A stretch of 64,000 nt of DNA from Emydura subglobosa (taxonomy: Eukaryota; Chordata; Testudines; Chelidae), in NCBI GenBank assembly GCA_007922225.1, contig ML679995.1, forward strand, positions 6,514,689 through 6,578,688, read 5' to 3'. Shown piece by piece: positions 45,376 through 54,990 of this stretch; positions within the stretch are counted from its first letter, which is position 1, and every line of letters starts with the position of its first letter. The notes beneath the pieces were generated by a model. That model was not told the origin of the DNA, made no database searches, and saw only the letters and a list, made by a program, of their open reading frames with translations. The position numbers and the translations under genes are program-made.

Positions 45376-47300
45376 ACTCATTAGAAAATGTGATTCTTGA
45401 TGGATAATTTAAGTGTCAAGCTAAAGTCAAGTGTTAGAAGCAGAAGGGTCTTGTCAACATAACATTTGTCACTAGCTGCAACAAATCTGGGGCTGTACTT
45501 TCTGAAAGGTGCACCAAAAAGTTTGCGGGTGATGGAGAAATTAGTGTTATTCACCAATGGGTCCCATTTTTCGGCCTGACCCTGACAGCACCTGTTGGTT
45601 AGGTTTACTGTGAAGAGGGATCTATAACAGAGACAGGAGAAAAAATTGGGCCACTGAGCAGGAGCCCTGAGAAGATATATTTAGCACCAGTGGAAAGCTC
45701 AGCTGAATTTAATTTTGATGCAGAGCTCAGAGGTTGCTCCTTCCATCATTCGTAGCACTCATGTCACTTGATCTTCTGTATTGCTAAGGAGGAATGAAAT
45801 GGATCCTTCTTCCTAACAGCTGGTCAAAAAATGCCAATATTTTATTTTTTTAAAATGTTTTTTTCTCCCTAAAAATATCCTGTGAAAAATTTTCAGTTTT
45901 TTAACCAAAAATGAAATTGGAGAAGTTTTCAATTTTCAAAAAAAAAGGGGGTTTTGGGGGGAAAAAAGGTTTATTATCTAAGAAGAAAAGATCCAGTGTC
46001 TGTGAACAAACCTTGGACAGTGTTAAATTGATAGTGAAAGAGTGCTGGGGCACAAGCAATTAGGTGAACAAAACAACACCAATAATGAATTTAATAATCT
46101 AAGATGTCATTATTAATAACACAGGTGAGGACATTGAAGGGTTGTATGTTTTATGAAGGTTTTCAGGATCTATCTAATCTAGGAAAAGAATCATGTAAAA
46201 TATACTTGCATCTCAGATTCATTGGACTAGGAGCATTTTCTCACTCATCATTGTGAAAACCTTTGAATGATCTTAAACTCTTCCGCTCAGTGTAGCAAAT
46301 AAAAATTAAACCCACATATTTAGAACCCAGTGAAGCAGCCTATTGAGTATGCTATTTTGTCCACAAACAACAAAAAAACAACCTGCTATCCAACGAAAAA
46401 CAAACCACTAAGCAAGAAAGTAAAAATTATCCCAAAGCTTGTAGATAAATTAGATGAAGAAATCCCAATCCAGAATTGCCATAGTCACCGCAACTCTTGT
46501 AAAAAGAGAAGGGTATCTAAGTGATATATTTAAAAGTCCCAATGGTGGGATGACTACAAGTACAGATATAGAAAGCATGTCAGCATGCCAGCAGCATGTC
46601 AGCTCAGTTAGAGGGGAGGAAAGCTAAAAAAAATCTGACAAAGAAGTGGAAAGGCAAAGTGCTGGAACAGGAAGGAAAGTCTGAAGTACTGAGCTGAAAT
46701 TTTTCTAGCAAATTCATATTGCTCTGAATTAAAAAGAAATAAATCCCAGTATTAAAAAAAGATAATGCCACTAGTACCAGTAAAATTTAAAAACTCAAAT
46801 AAAGGATTTTTCTAATGTCCCCCCACCCCAAGCACCCTACAATGAACTGATATAAAGCTAGTTTCCAAACACAGGGAAGTGGCTCTATTTATCATACTCA
46901 CATTGGAAAAGTCTGTTTCACAAGGTACAGTTGCTGCCTCTGATAAGGTTATACTGTATCTTACTAGCTCAAGTTTAACCTGAAGCCCACAGTAATGTAT
47001 ATTACAGACACAGTTCATCATAGGGATGAGTATATTGATTTGGGCTAGTTCATAATAATAATTTAAAAATCTCCACCCAAATGTTTTAGATCAAAAAGTG
47101 TTTGTATCATTTCCCCCTCCCCAAATTTCTTGTATACTGGTACCATCAAACTTCCTACTTCTGGAGAGTAAGAGATAGAAATGGAAGCGTCAAAATATCA
47201 CGAGAACAGATTTCTCACAATGGGCCTTATCCTCCCCAGTTAAACCATTTGATAACAGTGTGTAAGTACCTTCCCGAGGAGAAAATACCAAGTGTCAAAG
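45376..47300. other. Unassigned DNA with an AT-rich repeat scrap
   Basis: 45845-45975 (TTTTCAGTTTTTTAACC, GAAAAATTTTC) resembles the AT-rich repeats at 11.0 and 36.5 kb. A GCATGTCAGC run recurs twice at 46574-46604. Nothing else recognised. Confidence 0.45.
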
Positions 47301-47304
47301 AGCA

Positions 47305-47632
47305 ATGTAATCTAGCAGGAAAAGGCATAACAAGAACCAATGGCTGGAAACTGAAGCCAGATAAATTAAAAATAAGCAGTAAGGTACACATTTTTAACAG
47401 TGAAGGTAATTAACCACTGCAACAAACTACCAAGACAAGGAGGATTCTCTCTCTCTTGTTGTCTTCAAATCAAGATTGGACGCCTTTCTGGAAAGTAAGC
47501 TTCAGTCAAACACAAGTTATTTAGCTCAATACAAAGGCAACTGGTTGACATTCTATGACCTGTGCTATGCCGGAGATCGAACTAAATAATCTAATGTCCA
47601 GTTCCGGCCTTAAAAATCTATTAATATATGAG
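47305..47632 (+). mobile_element. CR1 LINE 3' end, sense, tail type 2
   Basis: 'aggcataacaagaaccaatg', 'ctggaaactgaagccagata', 'gtacacatttttaacagtga', 'aggtaattaaccactgcaac' and 'ttcaaatcaagattggacgc' precede a tail 'ccggccttaaaaatctat'. This is the same subfamily as the copy at 62.8-63.5 kb. Confidence 0.85.
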
Positions 47633-48343
47633 TTTCTCATATTTATTACTGAAACATGCTTTGTGATGTCTTGCCGAGGAAGTATGTTGTATATATCCCC
47701 CCAATCTATTGTATTTATACCAATAATGACTGAGGATTTTGTAGCTATATAGAAGAGAATGAACAGGGAACTAAATTAATAGAAGCAAACAATAGTAGAA
47801 GATACATGTGGGCAAAATTGACTTGGTTTGAATAACTAGGATACAGCAAGGAGTTAGGGCTCCATTTCTTTTAAGAGTAAAAATAAAATAAAAGCATGTC
47901 ACACTGCTTCCTTCCAATGCTCCTTTGTCCCTCTGTTATCTCTTTTGGGCCTGATCCAACTTCTCTTGATATCAGTGCAAGATCTCCATTGGCTTTGATA
48001 GGATTAGAACTGGAGATTTTAGCTGGGCAAAGTATGACCCTTTTACTACTAGGCATAGTAAGAACATTGCCTAATGGGAAATCTTTGTGAGAATGGCCTT
48101 TGGATCCTGGACTTTTCTTAGTCTAAGGGCATGAACATGCAAAGGAAATAGTCAGGCAGACCTTTTAACAGATGAAGAGTTTCACTAAGGTCCGTGGGAC
48201 TCCACACGCAGATCTGAGGGACCCATCCAAACACACAAGCCAATGGGAATCTTTCCATTAATTTCAATGGGCTTGGAATCAGGCCTTAAGTGTCTGCCTG
48301 GATAGAGCTTTTTGCAGGATGAGTATCTATGGCTGTAAAGTGC
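47633..48343. other. Unassigned DNA with a palindromic repeat at 48225-48295
   Basis: 48230-48295 reads 'ccaatgggaatctttccatt' then 'aatttcaatgggcttggaat' then 'caggcctta', a palindromic member of the short repeat family. The remainder is unique. Confidence 0.45.
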
Positions 48344-48401
48344 TTAGAGAGACAAATCGAGTAACATAATATAGTTTATTGGACAAACGTCTGTTGGTGA
48401 A

Positions 48402-48439
48402 ATAGACAAAATTTTGAACTACACAGAGCTCTTCCTCAG
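48402..48439 (-). ncRNA. Degraded hammerhead-ribozyme-like core near the PLE 3' end
   Basis: On the minus strand CTGAGGA (CUGANGA core) is followed by a stem GAGCT...AGTTC closed by a short loop, then CAAAA where a functional core has GAAA, then a TTTTGTC that could supply the cleavage triplet. PLEs are known to carry hammerhead motifs near their ends. Here the core A/G changes make activity unlikely, and stem III cannot be drawn confidently. Confidence 0.45.
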
Positions 48440-48769
48440 GTCTGGGAAAGTTACTCAGGGTGTCAGATAAATACAAGGTGGAATAGTGATATAAATAGTT
48501 AATACATGTTGTCAGAGCCCATTAAAGATCAAATGGCCAATTAACACCTCTGCAGACATAAGAGAAAAAATGGGGGGGAGAGGTTTGTGGTTTACAGGTT
48601 GTGGTAATAAGCCATAAATCCAGAGTTTTTATTAAGTCCATGATTTTTAGTTCCTAACAAAGTTATTAATTTCAGTTCCAAAACTCATTTTTTGAAGATC
48701 TTGTACAGATTTCCTCTGAGGACAAGGACGGAGAGGTCAGGTATGATGTGATCATTGTGTGAAAAGTGT

Positions 48770-48905
48770 TCACCCAGCGCTGATATGGTATTTTTGTCTT
48801 TTATCATTTTTCTGTGTGAGTTCATTCATAGAGCGTAGAGATTGTCTGGTTTTACCCACATAATTGTTATTGAAGCATTTAGTGCATTGGTTTAGGTACA
48901 CCGCT
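48770..48905 (-). pseudogene. PLE GIY-YIG endonuclease region
   Basis: On the minus strand one frame reads CTKCFNNNYVGKTRQSLRS. This has a CX2C pair, then Y-V-G-K-T in the position of the YIG motif of GIY-YIG nucleases, with the arginine of the catalytic R following. A frameshift soon after moves the ISALGEHFSHNDH-type downstream sequence to another frame. No upstream start belongs to it. Confidence 0.75.
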
Positions 48906-49342
48906 TGTTATGATAGGTAGGTGTAAGACCATGGATCTTGAAAGGTGTGTTGTGAGAGGGAGGTATTGATCATCATTGTGGTGGAAATATATCATCAGGT
49001 TTTGCATTTATTGTATGGCAGGGTCTTGAATTGCTTTGAGTGTGTCCTGGTCTGGAGGGAGCTTGCCTCTGATGAGGGTTATTTGAAGGCCAGACGAGGG
49101 GGTTAAGGAAAGATTTATTTCAGCATGTGGTACCCATCAAATATGGGGTGTAATTATTTAATGATACTCCATATAGTTTCCCATGGGGGGTGTTAGATGA
49201 CAACTAAGGGTTGTTGGAGAAGGTTTGGGGGTTTTTTTTGGTATTGAAGCAGAGTGTCTCAGACATTTGGGTGGCCCTTTCCATGATGTGACCTACTTCT
49301 CTGGTGGAGTGGCCTTGTTTGGTGATGGTACTTTTAGGTGTG

Positions 49343-49699
49343 TTAAAGTGTGCATCCTGGAATTCCTTCCTGGAACATGTTCTGTGGTATCTGAGTGCCT
49401 GGCTGCAGATAACAGATTTTTTGGTATGTTTGGGGTGGCCACTGGATCTGTGGTGAGAGGTGTGGTGATCCCTGGGTTTTTTGTATATACTTTTCGGTAG
49501 GGTTCCATTGTTGAAGATGATTGTGGTGGAAATCTATAAGGGAGTATAAGTCATTTGTCCAGAGGATGAAAATATCATCTATGTATCTCAGGTATATCAT
49601 TGGTTTCTTGGTGCATTTGTCCAGAAATTCCTCCTCAAGGTGTCCCATGAAGAAGTTGGCATACTGGAGAGCCATCCTAGTACCCATGACTATTCCCAT
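49343..49699 (-). pseudogene. PLE reverse transcriptase palm fragment
   Basis: A 118-codon frame beginning MGIVMGTRMALQYANFFMGH (motif B-like GTxMAxxYANxFM) followed by YLRYIDDIFILW, motif C with Y-I-D-D intact. This combination is typical of Penelope/Neptune-type RT. The frame decays after the palm into proline/glutamine-rich nonsense (QWPPQTYQK...), probably after a frameshift. Confidence 0.88.
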
Positions 49700-49738
49700 G
49701 GTCTATACAAAGTGTTGTTGAATGTAAAATTGGGGACC

Positions 49739-49888
49739 TATAGATATAGGAAATAATCATTATGGACTAAATAGTGCCATCCATTTTTAAATAGTACTAA
49801 CCATTTTAATCAATATCTAACTGGATGCCCGGTAGGACTCAGCAATATTTAGACAGTGATACAATGTTGTATTGTATTTCTTTTTAAA
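49739..49888. other. Unassigned DNA
   Basis: Short AT-rich spacer between the PLE and the SINE. Confidence 0.5.
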
Positions 49889-50115
49889 GTAGATGATAGG
49901 GCATGGAACTGGCAGTCAGAAGACCTGAGTTCTATTCCTTCAGTGCTGCCATTAACCTACCGTGTAACCATTGACAAGTCACTTCACCTTTCACTTCCTC
50001 TGTTTCTCTGCCTTTGTCTGTCTTGGTTATTTACATTATTTAAGCTCTTTAGGGCAGGGACCATGCCTTACTATGTATTTACATGGCACATAGGATTATT
50101 ATTTATTATTTTAAA
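49889..50115 (+). mobile_element. tRNA-derived MIR-like SINE, sense, nearly complete
   Basis: A head 'gggcatggaactggcagtca' and 'gaagacctgagttctattcc' (B-box-like GTTCTATTCC) is followed by core 'ttgacaagtcacttcacctt' and 'tttctctgcctttgtc', then the tail 'aagctctttagggcagggac' and 'catgccttactatgtatt'. This is the most complete SINE in the window. The head would be the Pol III internal promoter. Confidence 0.8.
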
Positions 50116-50190
50116 TACGATAATACCTCGGAGCCAAACAAAAACAGGGTGCCATTGTGCTAGGTACTGTGTAAGCAAATAAAACAATGG
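50097..50190 (-). mobile_element. SINE tail, antisense, abutting a sense SINE
   Basis: 'ttattatttattattttaaa' ... 'gccattgtgctaggtactgt' is an antisense copy of the SINE tail, joined head-to-tail with the sense SINE so the two tails form an inverted repeat. Confidence 0.65.
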
Positions 50191-50485
50191 GGCCCTGATG
50201 TCGTTTGCAGACCCGAGAGGCTATTGTAATACAAACAATAGAGAGAATAAAAAAGAATGTTGAATCTATGAGTAATAGCAACCACAAACACTTTTAAAGA
50301 AATTACTCGTTAAAGAGTTCAGTTTTTACAATTCAAAATGTTATGGTGACCATAATGCGATGGTGGGTTATAGTCAAGGTGAGGAAAAAGGCAGAATTTC
50401 ATTTTGAATATAATTTTTTTGGAGGAAAATGATTTTTCTCCTTTCTGATTTTGGGTATATCTGAATGTCAAGTGTATCCAAATTG
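50191..50485. other. Unassigned AT-rich DNA
   Basis: No recognised feature. Confidence 0.5.
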
Positions 50486-50489
50486 TGGG

Positions 50490-51310
50490 CTGTAGCAAGA
50501 AGGCGTGGCCTCCCGCTGAGACTGACAGGGAGGTACTGCCACTCAACTCTTGCAAGGCAGAGCCAGGGAAGCCATTCCCACCATGCCAGAAGAAGAAGAG
50601 CAGAGCCAGAAAAGGAACAGGAAATATAAAGGGCAGGCTCTACAGCTTAGACGGGAAGCCACTGAAGAAGAAGGATATCTCCTGCCCACTGCTGGAGAGA
50701 GGAGCTGGCAAGGTCCCTGGCTGCTTTGAGGACTCACCGACCTGACCTACCGGAGCCATTGGACAGCCCAGATGGAGAGGGCTTGCTTGGACTATTGCTA
50801 GCAATGTACCTCCAGGAGGCAAATGATGACCCTTGGCCATAGGTACACAGGCACAGGGGTGGAGGAAGTAGTCCATGGTAGCTGACGTAGGTCCGGCTGG
50901 GCTCACACTCGAGCACAGTCAGTGAGTTGCAGCTGGCGCCCCACTGATCCAGTGGCAGAAGACTCTGCCACTGATAGGGCCCTGGGCTGGGATGTGGTGG
51001 ATTAGGGAGGGCCTGCGTCCCCTTCACTCCTTGCCACCTCGCCCCTGGGGTGGTAGCCCCATCCCAGCCTGAGAAACCTTGTTGGGCTATAGACTGCTCT
51101 GCCTGCCCCGCCCTGCCTGAGGGCCTAGGCAATAGACTGTTTGCCTGTTCCACCCTGCTTGAGGGCCGAGGACAATAGACTACTTATCTGTATTGAGGGC
51201 TTGAGGCGATAGACTGAGGAGAGCTAATCCTCTGCCTAAAGCTTGTCCACACAGGTGCGGCCACGAGGGGGCATGGCTTCCCACTGAAACTGACAGGGAT
51301 GGACAGCCCA
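50490..51310 (+). mobile_element. GC-rich insertion with direct terminal repeats, class unknown
   Basis: About 800 bp of G+C-rich sequence sits in AT-rich surroundings. A 30-bp direct repeat brackets it (50502-50531 and 51270-51299). The copies match at 26 of 30 positions and all four differences are transitions, as expected for decay of methylated CpG or ageing. After the first copy an ATG in a strong context (CCCACCATGC at about 50577-50586) opens a 48-codon acidic/basic frame that begins MPEEEEQSQKRNRKYKGQAL. Further on is a 43-bp minisatellite. It looks like a retroelement end or a non-autonomous LTR unit, but I do not recognise a family. Frames on the minus strand (up to 139 codons) are GC-driven shadows. 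Confidence 0.5.
51083..51216. repeat. 43-bp minisatellite inside the GC-rich insertion
   Basis: TAGACT recurs at 51090, 51133, 51176 and 51210 (spacings 43, 43, 34). Units share CCTGAGGGCCTAGG-like and GCCTG(C/T)(C/T)CC blocks. About 3.5 units. Confidence 0.85.
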
Positions 51311-52270
51311 CCTCTGCTACAAATTCAAGAATTCAAATCCGTGGTAGGTAGATCAAAAATGACACTTTTCATGGCATTTTCATCCTAGTCTCCATCCTGT
51401 ACATCATAAACCCAACACAACCCAGTTCAGACTTCACTCAGTGAGTCTGTGGAGTGGAATAGCAAGGGGAGAGTGAACAGGTCATGACCAAAGTAAATTG
51501 GTGTTGTAGATAGAAACTTGAGCAGGACCCGTTTCAGCAAAGCACTTAAGCATGTGTTTTAGCTTTAAGTATGTGAGACGTCCCATTGCTTTGCTGAATC
51601 GGGACACCACATGCTCTTTTGGTTCAAGCTAAGGACATGAGTCCCTTACAAGCATGAAAAATACCATTCACAAAATTAGGCATGATGAAAGGAATGCAAA
51701 ATTTTAGCATAGGTTTGCTGTTGAGCAGAAATCAGGTAGCAGCTTTCGAAATGCAAAGTCAGACTATAGACCATAAATATAGAATGGCTGGTGTGGAGAT
51801 ATTGTTTTATCTGTTTTATAAAAGGGGGAAGAAAATTGCAATATTTCAGACAATCCTCTGTACTAATCTATTCGGCACAACAACCTTTCAGGAAGTGATT
51901 CAGCAAATAAACTCTTGAAATATAAGGGGGGAAACACACCAGTGGGAGATTAGAAAGAATTCAGTAAGAACACTTTGCATCCCCACCCCCCCACCCCCGC
52001 TGCATTAGATTTTTTTTTTTTTTGTTACATGAGAAAAAAACATAAAAAAATAACTCCCCACACGAACAGAATCTCAGAACCCCAAAGGCTGGTGCCATCT
52101 ATGGAGAGGATTTTCAACAGTAGATAGATAGATGGCATTATGTCATGTAGAATAGAGGTTTTTTCAGCCTGAGTATGGGATGGTCATATTATTCAAGAGG
52201 AGCTGAAGTCAACCACTAAAGTCAATGAGGCTCTATAGTGATTGTAATAGAGGAGAGGAAGATTGACCCG
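51311..52270. other. Unassigned DNA with one palindromic repeat
   Basis: 51530-51605 holds 'gcaaagcacttaagcatgtg' and 'ttgctttgctgaatcgggac', a palindromic repeat of the family at 2.6 kb. C-runs near 51980-52000 and T-runs at 52011-52023 are low-complexity. Nothing gene-like. Confidence 0.5.
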
Positions 52271-52274
52271 ATAT

Positions 52275-52450
52275 TTAGGGTACTACCCCAGGAGTTGGGA
52301 GACTGGTCTAGCTTCAGTTCCCTCTTCTGCCACAGACTTTTTGCATGATCTTGGGCAAGTAACTTAGGCCAGATCCTCAATGGTATTTAGGCTCATTGAA
52401 ATCAATGGAAGATAAGTGCCTAAATATCTTGTGAGGATACATATTTTTAA
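52275..52450 (+). mobile_element. SINE head with a palindromic repeat tail
   Basis: 'ccaggagttgggagactggt' and 'tcttgggcaagtaacttag' match the head and core of the SINE. It then passes into 'gccagatcctcaatggtatt' and 'catt...atcaatggaagataagtgc', a member of the short palindromic repeat family (GATCCTCAA / CAAT blocks). Either a composite element or two adjacent repeats. Confidence 0.5.
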
Positions 52451-52799
52451 GAGGATGAGGTGCTCACGTAGTACGGTGAAGGGGCCATGTATGTTTTGCA
52501 TGCTGGGTAACAACATAAGAGGACTCCATGATTCTAAAATTAAACTATCTATTTATCAAGAGCCTAATTACAGCAACTTCAGCTAGTTTTTCAGCCATGT
52601 GAACACAGACTGGCTTCCTTGTGCCTCTTCCAAACTCCTCCCTCCTTCAACCTGTGTTCCTCTTCCTTCCAAGTTTCATACATGTTGCAACACTATAAGT
52701 GCCTTCGAAAATATATGTCTATTTGTGCAGAGCAACTTGCAGAAATGGGCCGTGTACAGCCTGAAATAACCTGCTTGGCATTAACACCCTTCACACCTT
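52451..52799. other. Unassigned DNA
   Basis: No recognised feature. Confidence 0.5.
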
Positions 52800-52807
52800 C
52801 CTGGACC

Positions 52808-53354
52808 AGTGTTTCTCAAACAGTAGGCCTTAACTCATCAGTTGGTCGTGGGAAGGTTAGAGATGGTTTGCAGGCTCGATGCAGAAGGGAAGCCCTGGGG
52901 GGCGGGGGGGGGGAGGGGTTTGGAGAGCATGCCTGCCCTACACTCTCCCGGCGGCAATAGCTTCTGTCCCAAGCGGGGTGGCTGGGTCAAATTTGAGCGA
53001 GTGGTTCTGTGACTTGGTGCACCAAGTCACAATGCCTGGAGTGGGGAGCATGGTCCAGCCCTGTGGGACAGGAATGACCACAGTAAGGTGAATGTGGGGC
53101 AGATCACTCTCCCCCCACCACATGGCCTCTCCTCCACACTGGGTGAGGATTGGGGTTGCAATGCTAGGGCAGAGGATGGTGACCCCTTCGTTGGGTGAGG
53201 AGGAGGAGATAGTGGCTGCAGAGGAAGAGAAAAGTGCTGGCCTATGATTCCCTTCACAGCGTGCACATGAGTTTGGACTCTTGACGGGTTGCACAAAAAC
53301 CAAAACAAAATGCAGTTGGTGGGTCGCCTCTGTAAAATATTTGGGAACCGGTAC
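52808..53354. mobile_element. hAT-like non-autonomous DNA transposon with probable 8-bp TSD
   Basis: The left terminus AGTGTTTCTCAAAC and the right terminus, read in reverse, (TACC)GGTTCCCAAA are hAT-type ends. CCTGGACC (52800-52807) and CCTAGACC (53355-53362) flank them, an 8-bp target duplication with one transition. The 547-bp interior is G-rich (G-run at 52897-52918) and has no transposase; frames over it on both strands lack motifs. Confidence 0.72.
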
Positions 53355-53362
53355 CCTAGACC

Positions 53363-53595
53363 ATAACCATCTCCTCCCCTTTTGTAGTGGTGCAGCTAAA
53401 CCAAACAGCGCAATATTTCATTATTTAATCTTTCCCTTAACCATGATATATTCTAAATCAGGATTTATCTACAGCATTCTACCCAAAGAGATACATTCTT
53501 CCATCAGCGAAAATTTCACTCTAACGGAGGAAAAAACACAATATTTTCTTCTCTCTTACAGAAGACTGTAGAGCAAGAACCTGTGTTGCTTTAAG
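53363..53595. other. Unassigned DNA
   Basis: No recognised feature. Confidence 0.5.
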
Positions 53596-53599
53596 TAAA

Positions 53600-54260
53600 T
53601 ATTTTTGTAATAATTAATAAGTAAGGGGGAAAAATCAGTTCTATTAATTTCTTTGTGCTCTAATGAGCCTGGCGGATCATTATGCTTTCTCTTTCTCTCT
53701 CTCTTTTTTTTTTGTTTCTTACTAAAGGAACGCTTGAATAGAACTATCTGGTTTAGAAGATGAGGCTGACTGATTACTGTAATTCATAGGGCCTTAATTA
53801 GCTGCACAAACCATTAGCTACAATTAGACTATTATAAAACACTTGATGCGCTGTGTCAACCGTGGGGGCTCATTTATTCTTGAGGCAGGGACACATAGGG
53901 GGGGAGGGGGGGAAAGGGGAAGAGGAAGAGCACCGTACAGCTGAGCAGGCTAATAAAGAATGATTTTTGATTTAAGATGTTGCCAATAGTGCCTCAAAAT
54001 TAATCTCAATAGCTGTCTAATTTGTGTCGGTGGATGGTATATTTATTGTAAAATGACACCAAAGCTAAATGAGTTACCTGAAGCAGGAGTGCTAATGTCA
54101 GCGCCTGGAGACGCAACTCCATATGCTGTAATACAGCAAGGCACTGGGGCTGAATGCTCCCTGCGGAGCACTTTCCTTCGTCTGTCTCAGAAAATGCAGC
54201 AACCCGACTTCTACTTTATGATGCTTAAATAATAGTAATAATTAAAAAAAAGAGAGGTGG
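53600..54260. promoter_or_regulatory. Candidate conserved non-coding element (best in window)
   Basis: Complex sequence free of the repeat vocabulary seen elsewhere, rich in homeodomain-type sites: TAATTAATAAG (about 53611), CCTTAATTAGCTGC (about 53792), ACAATTAGACTATTAT (about 53821), AAAATTAATCTC (about 53996) and CTAATTTG (about 54017). Blocks such as TTGATGCGCTGTGTCAACCG and GTAAAATGACACCAAAGC look like typical vertebrate enhancer text. A G-run (53898-53919) sits in the middle. No coding frame. Inference from texture only. Confidence 0.45.
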
Positions 54261-54703
54261 GAAACAAATTCCGCCACAGCTTCGAAAGGTAAGGGGCTTA
54301 CAAGGGGAGAGCACAGCTCAAATCCTTGTGGAAATCAGGTCGGTTTTTGGCTATGGGGACAGTGGAAATGGCAAGATTGGTCTTTGAAACATAAGAGAGA
54401 GATAATAATGCAGATGGGTGAGGATTTTTCTAACGGGTTTCTTAATGTAAGACTGGGACTTTTCCAATCAGATGGATTTTTCTTTTTAATAATGTTTTCC
54501 AATTCATATTTTATTGATCTAAGTTTCTAGTAACAAATTGCTGGAAAGGTATTTTCATTTCCTTTCGTTTTCATTTTCTCCCTTAATTTCCTGCTTATCC
54601 CTTCGCAACACAATGACAGGAACATATAGAATAGAGATTAGTTCAGCACCACATGAGAGTTGATCTTTACTATATCACCCAGGGGAGTAGCTTATGGTAT
54701 AAG
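54261..54703. other. Unassigned DNA
   Basis: Possible extension of the candidate conserved element, otherwise AT-rich unique sequence. Confidence 0.4.
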
Positions 54704-54704
54704 A

Positions 54705-54880
54705 AAACAAAAGGGCTGAAAAAGAAAATGCTGGAGACCTGAGTTCAATTCCTACTTCTAAAATGTCCTGTATGCCCACAGACATGCCAGTTTAACTTTC
54801 TGTGCCTTGTTTCCTATCTGTAAAATTGAGATAATGTTTCCTTTTGCAGCTAATAATTTTATATCCTATGCACACACACA
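54705..54880 (+). mobile_element. MIR-like SINE, sense
   Basis: 'ctggagacctgagttcaatt' (head with B-box-like GTTCAATTC), 'ccagtttaactttctgtgcc', 'tgtttcctatctgtaaaatt' and 'gagataatg' in order. Confidence 0.7.
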
Positions 54881-54916
54881 TGCATAATTTTGACTAACCA
54901 GTGTGCCTTGAAAACT

Positions 54917-54990
54917 TAGCTCTCTCACCAATAGAGGTTGGTCCAATGAAGGATATTACCTTACCCACCTTGGATCTCTGATTCAAGGTC
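54917..54990 (+). mobile_element. Penelope-like element 3'-end fragment, sense
   Basis: 'ctctctcaccaatagaggtt', 'ggtccaatgaaggatattac' and 'cttacccacctt' match the PLE 3' end as seen at 48.38 kb (antisense) and 61.02 kb. Only the last about 75 bp remain. Confidence 0.7.

Larger units (their letters stand above)
48344..49738 (-). mobile_element. Penelope-like retroelement (PLE), antisense, 5'-truncated
   Basis: On the minus strand the order is RT palm (49699-49343), a degraded C-terminal stretch, a CX2C-preceded GIY-YIG-like endonuclease region (about 48905-48770), and a 3' region ending with 'caccaacagacgtttgtcc' and 'aataaactatattatgttac'. RT followed by GIY-YIG is diagnostic of PLEs and not of LINEs. 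The 5' part of RT is missing and several stops or shifts occur after the RT palm, so the copy is dead. Short 3'-end pieces of related elements lie at 54.92 and 61.02 kb. Confidence 0.88.

Noticed and set aside
49889..49960. A functional tRNA gene
   Set aside because: The tRNA-like head is part of a SINE; it has no complete cloverleaf and continues into SINE body and tail.
50734..51153. 139-codon minus-strand frame, the longest in the window
   Set aside because: It lies in the GC-rich insertion where stop codons are rare by composition. It is rich in proline, serine and glycine and has no domain.
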